DNA of 64,000 nt from Rhodovulum euryhalinum (lineage in GTDB: Bacteria > Pseudomonadota > Alphaproteobacteria > Rhodobacterales > Rhodobacteraceae), in contig NZ_SLWW01000010.1 of the NCBI RefSeq assembly GCF_004342445.1, positions 78,491-142,490 of the forward strand, read 5' to 3'. Positions 63,906 through 64,000 of the stretch are shown here, in pieces; position 1 is the stretch's first letter, and every line of letters begins with the position of its first letter. Position numbers and translations under genes: made by a program. Below the pieces are notes generated by a model. That model had not been told where the DNA came from. It searched no databases and was given only the letters and a program-made list of their open reading frames with translations.

Positions 63906-64000
63906 GGCATTGTTGCAGAACTCTCGCCGTGAAGGATTCACATCACGAATCCATGCGGTTAGACGGGTGGCATGAGCAAGCCCAAGCCCGCCCGTTACCG
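63906..64000 (+). mobile_element. left edge of an IS5-family element (IS903-like group)
   Basis: GGCATTGTTGCAGAACTC at 63906 resembles the terminal inverted repeats of the IS903 group (starting GGC-TTGTTG). A transposase start codon follows 66 bp in. The element continues past the window edge. Confidence 0.6.
63972..64000 (+). CDS. IS5-family transposase, N-terminus only
   Basis: ATG 63972 opens the sequence M-S-K-P-K-P-A-R-Y, the typical start of IS5/IS903-group transposases in Rhodobacterales. Only nine complete codons lie in the window, so the call leans on that N-terminus and the terminal repeat just upstream. Confidence 0.6.

Overview
The window is GC-rich (about two thirds G+C), densely coded alphaproteobacterial DNA. 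A member of the Rhodobacterales / Rhodobacteraceae is the best fit: it has a fused PntA, a SmoEFGK/SmoS/MtlK polyol locus of the type known from Rhodobacter sphaeroides, a VPLPA-CTERM-like surface protein, a DUF6778-like lipoprotein, TRAP transporters and a tRNA-Gly(CCC). Roughly the first 57 kb looks like ordinary chromosome. The last 7 kb is an accessory region with a damaged Tn7-like transposon and the edge of an IS element.

Layout. 0-2.6 kb: a four-gene, translationally overlapping operon (MBL-fold hydrolase with an altered metal motif, thioredoxin-like protein, two HAD phosphatases), facing a 90-residue protein with an internal duplication. 2.9-10.7 kb: M20 amidohydrolase, YeeE/YedE transporter, DUF3422, pntAB transhydrogenase, a small membrane methyltransferase. 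10.8-18.7 kb: kynureninase, acetyltransferase, class I glutamine amidotransferase, DUF2256 plus photolyase, aminopeptidase N, acyltransferase. 18.7-30.3 kb: a polyol catabolic locus. A GatZ/KbaZ-family enzyme and a PfkB kinase are divergent from a LacI regulator, an ABC transporter and three dehydrogenases, ending with a HAD phosphatase. Two near-identical 22-bp sites lie at the two promoter regions. 30.3-34.4 kb: SDR, orphan ParA, universal stress protein, prfC. 34.5-43.2 kb: a seven-gene operon (N-formylglutamate amidohydrolase family, TRAP transporter, glutamine-synthetase-like ligase, aldehyde dehydrogenase, iron alcohol dehydrogenase) divergent from an RpiR regulator, which looks like catabolism of an amine or amino alcohol through a gamma-glutamyl intermediate. 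43.2-45.8 kb: rlmE, ppx/gppA, a sorting-signal surface protein with a 15-bp perfect hairpin in its leader. 46.2-51.2 kb: a folate/corrinoid methyl-transfer module with its reactivase. 51.4-57.2 kb: tRNA-Gly, a zinc-ribbon protein, the zwf-pgl-pgi operon (entry to the Entner-Doudoroff / oxidative pentose phosphate routes), a YbjN protein and a Ca/Na antiporter.

57.3-64 kb: a Tn7-like transposition operon read leftward (tnsA, tnsB, tnsC, long tniQ), preceded by a Lon-like AAA+ ATPase without a protease domain. One deletion has removed the second half of tnsB and the first half of tnsC, so the core transposase and its ATPase are both broken while tnsA and tniQ stay open. Two exact 18-bp direct repeats at the tniQ 3' end look like transposase binding sites of one transposon end. 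The window ends in the left edge of an IS5-family element.

The strongest candidates for something not yet described are the deleted Tn7-like element with its AAA+ partner, the gamma-glutamylation/TRAP operon, the duplicated-motif 90-residue protein, and the hairpin-led VPLPA-CTERM-like protein. All functions are read from sequence only; no database search was run.
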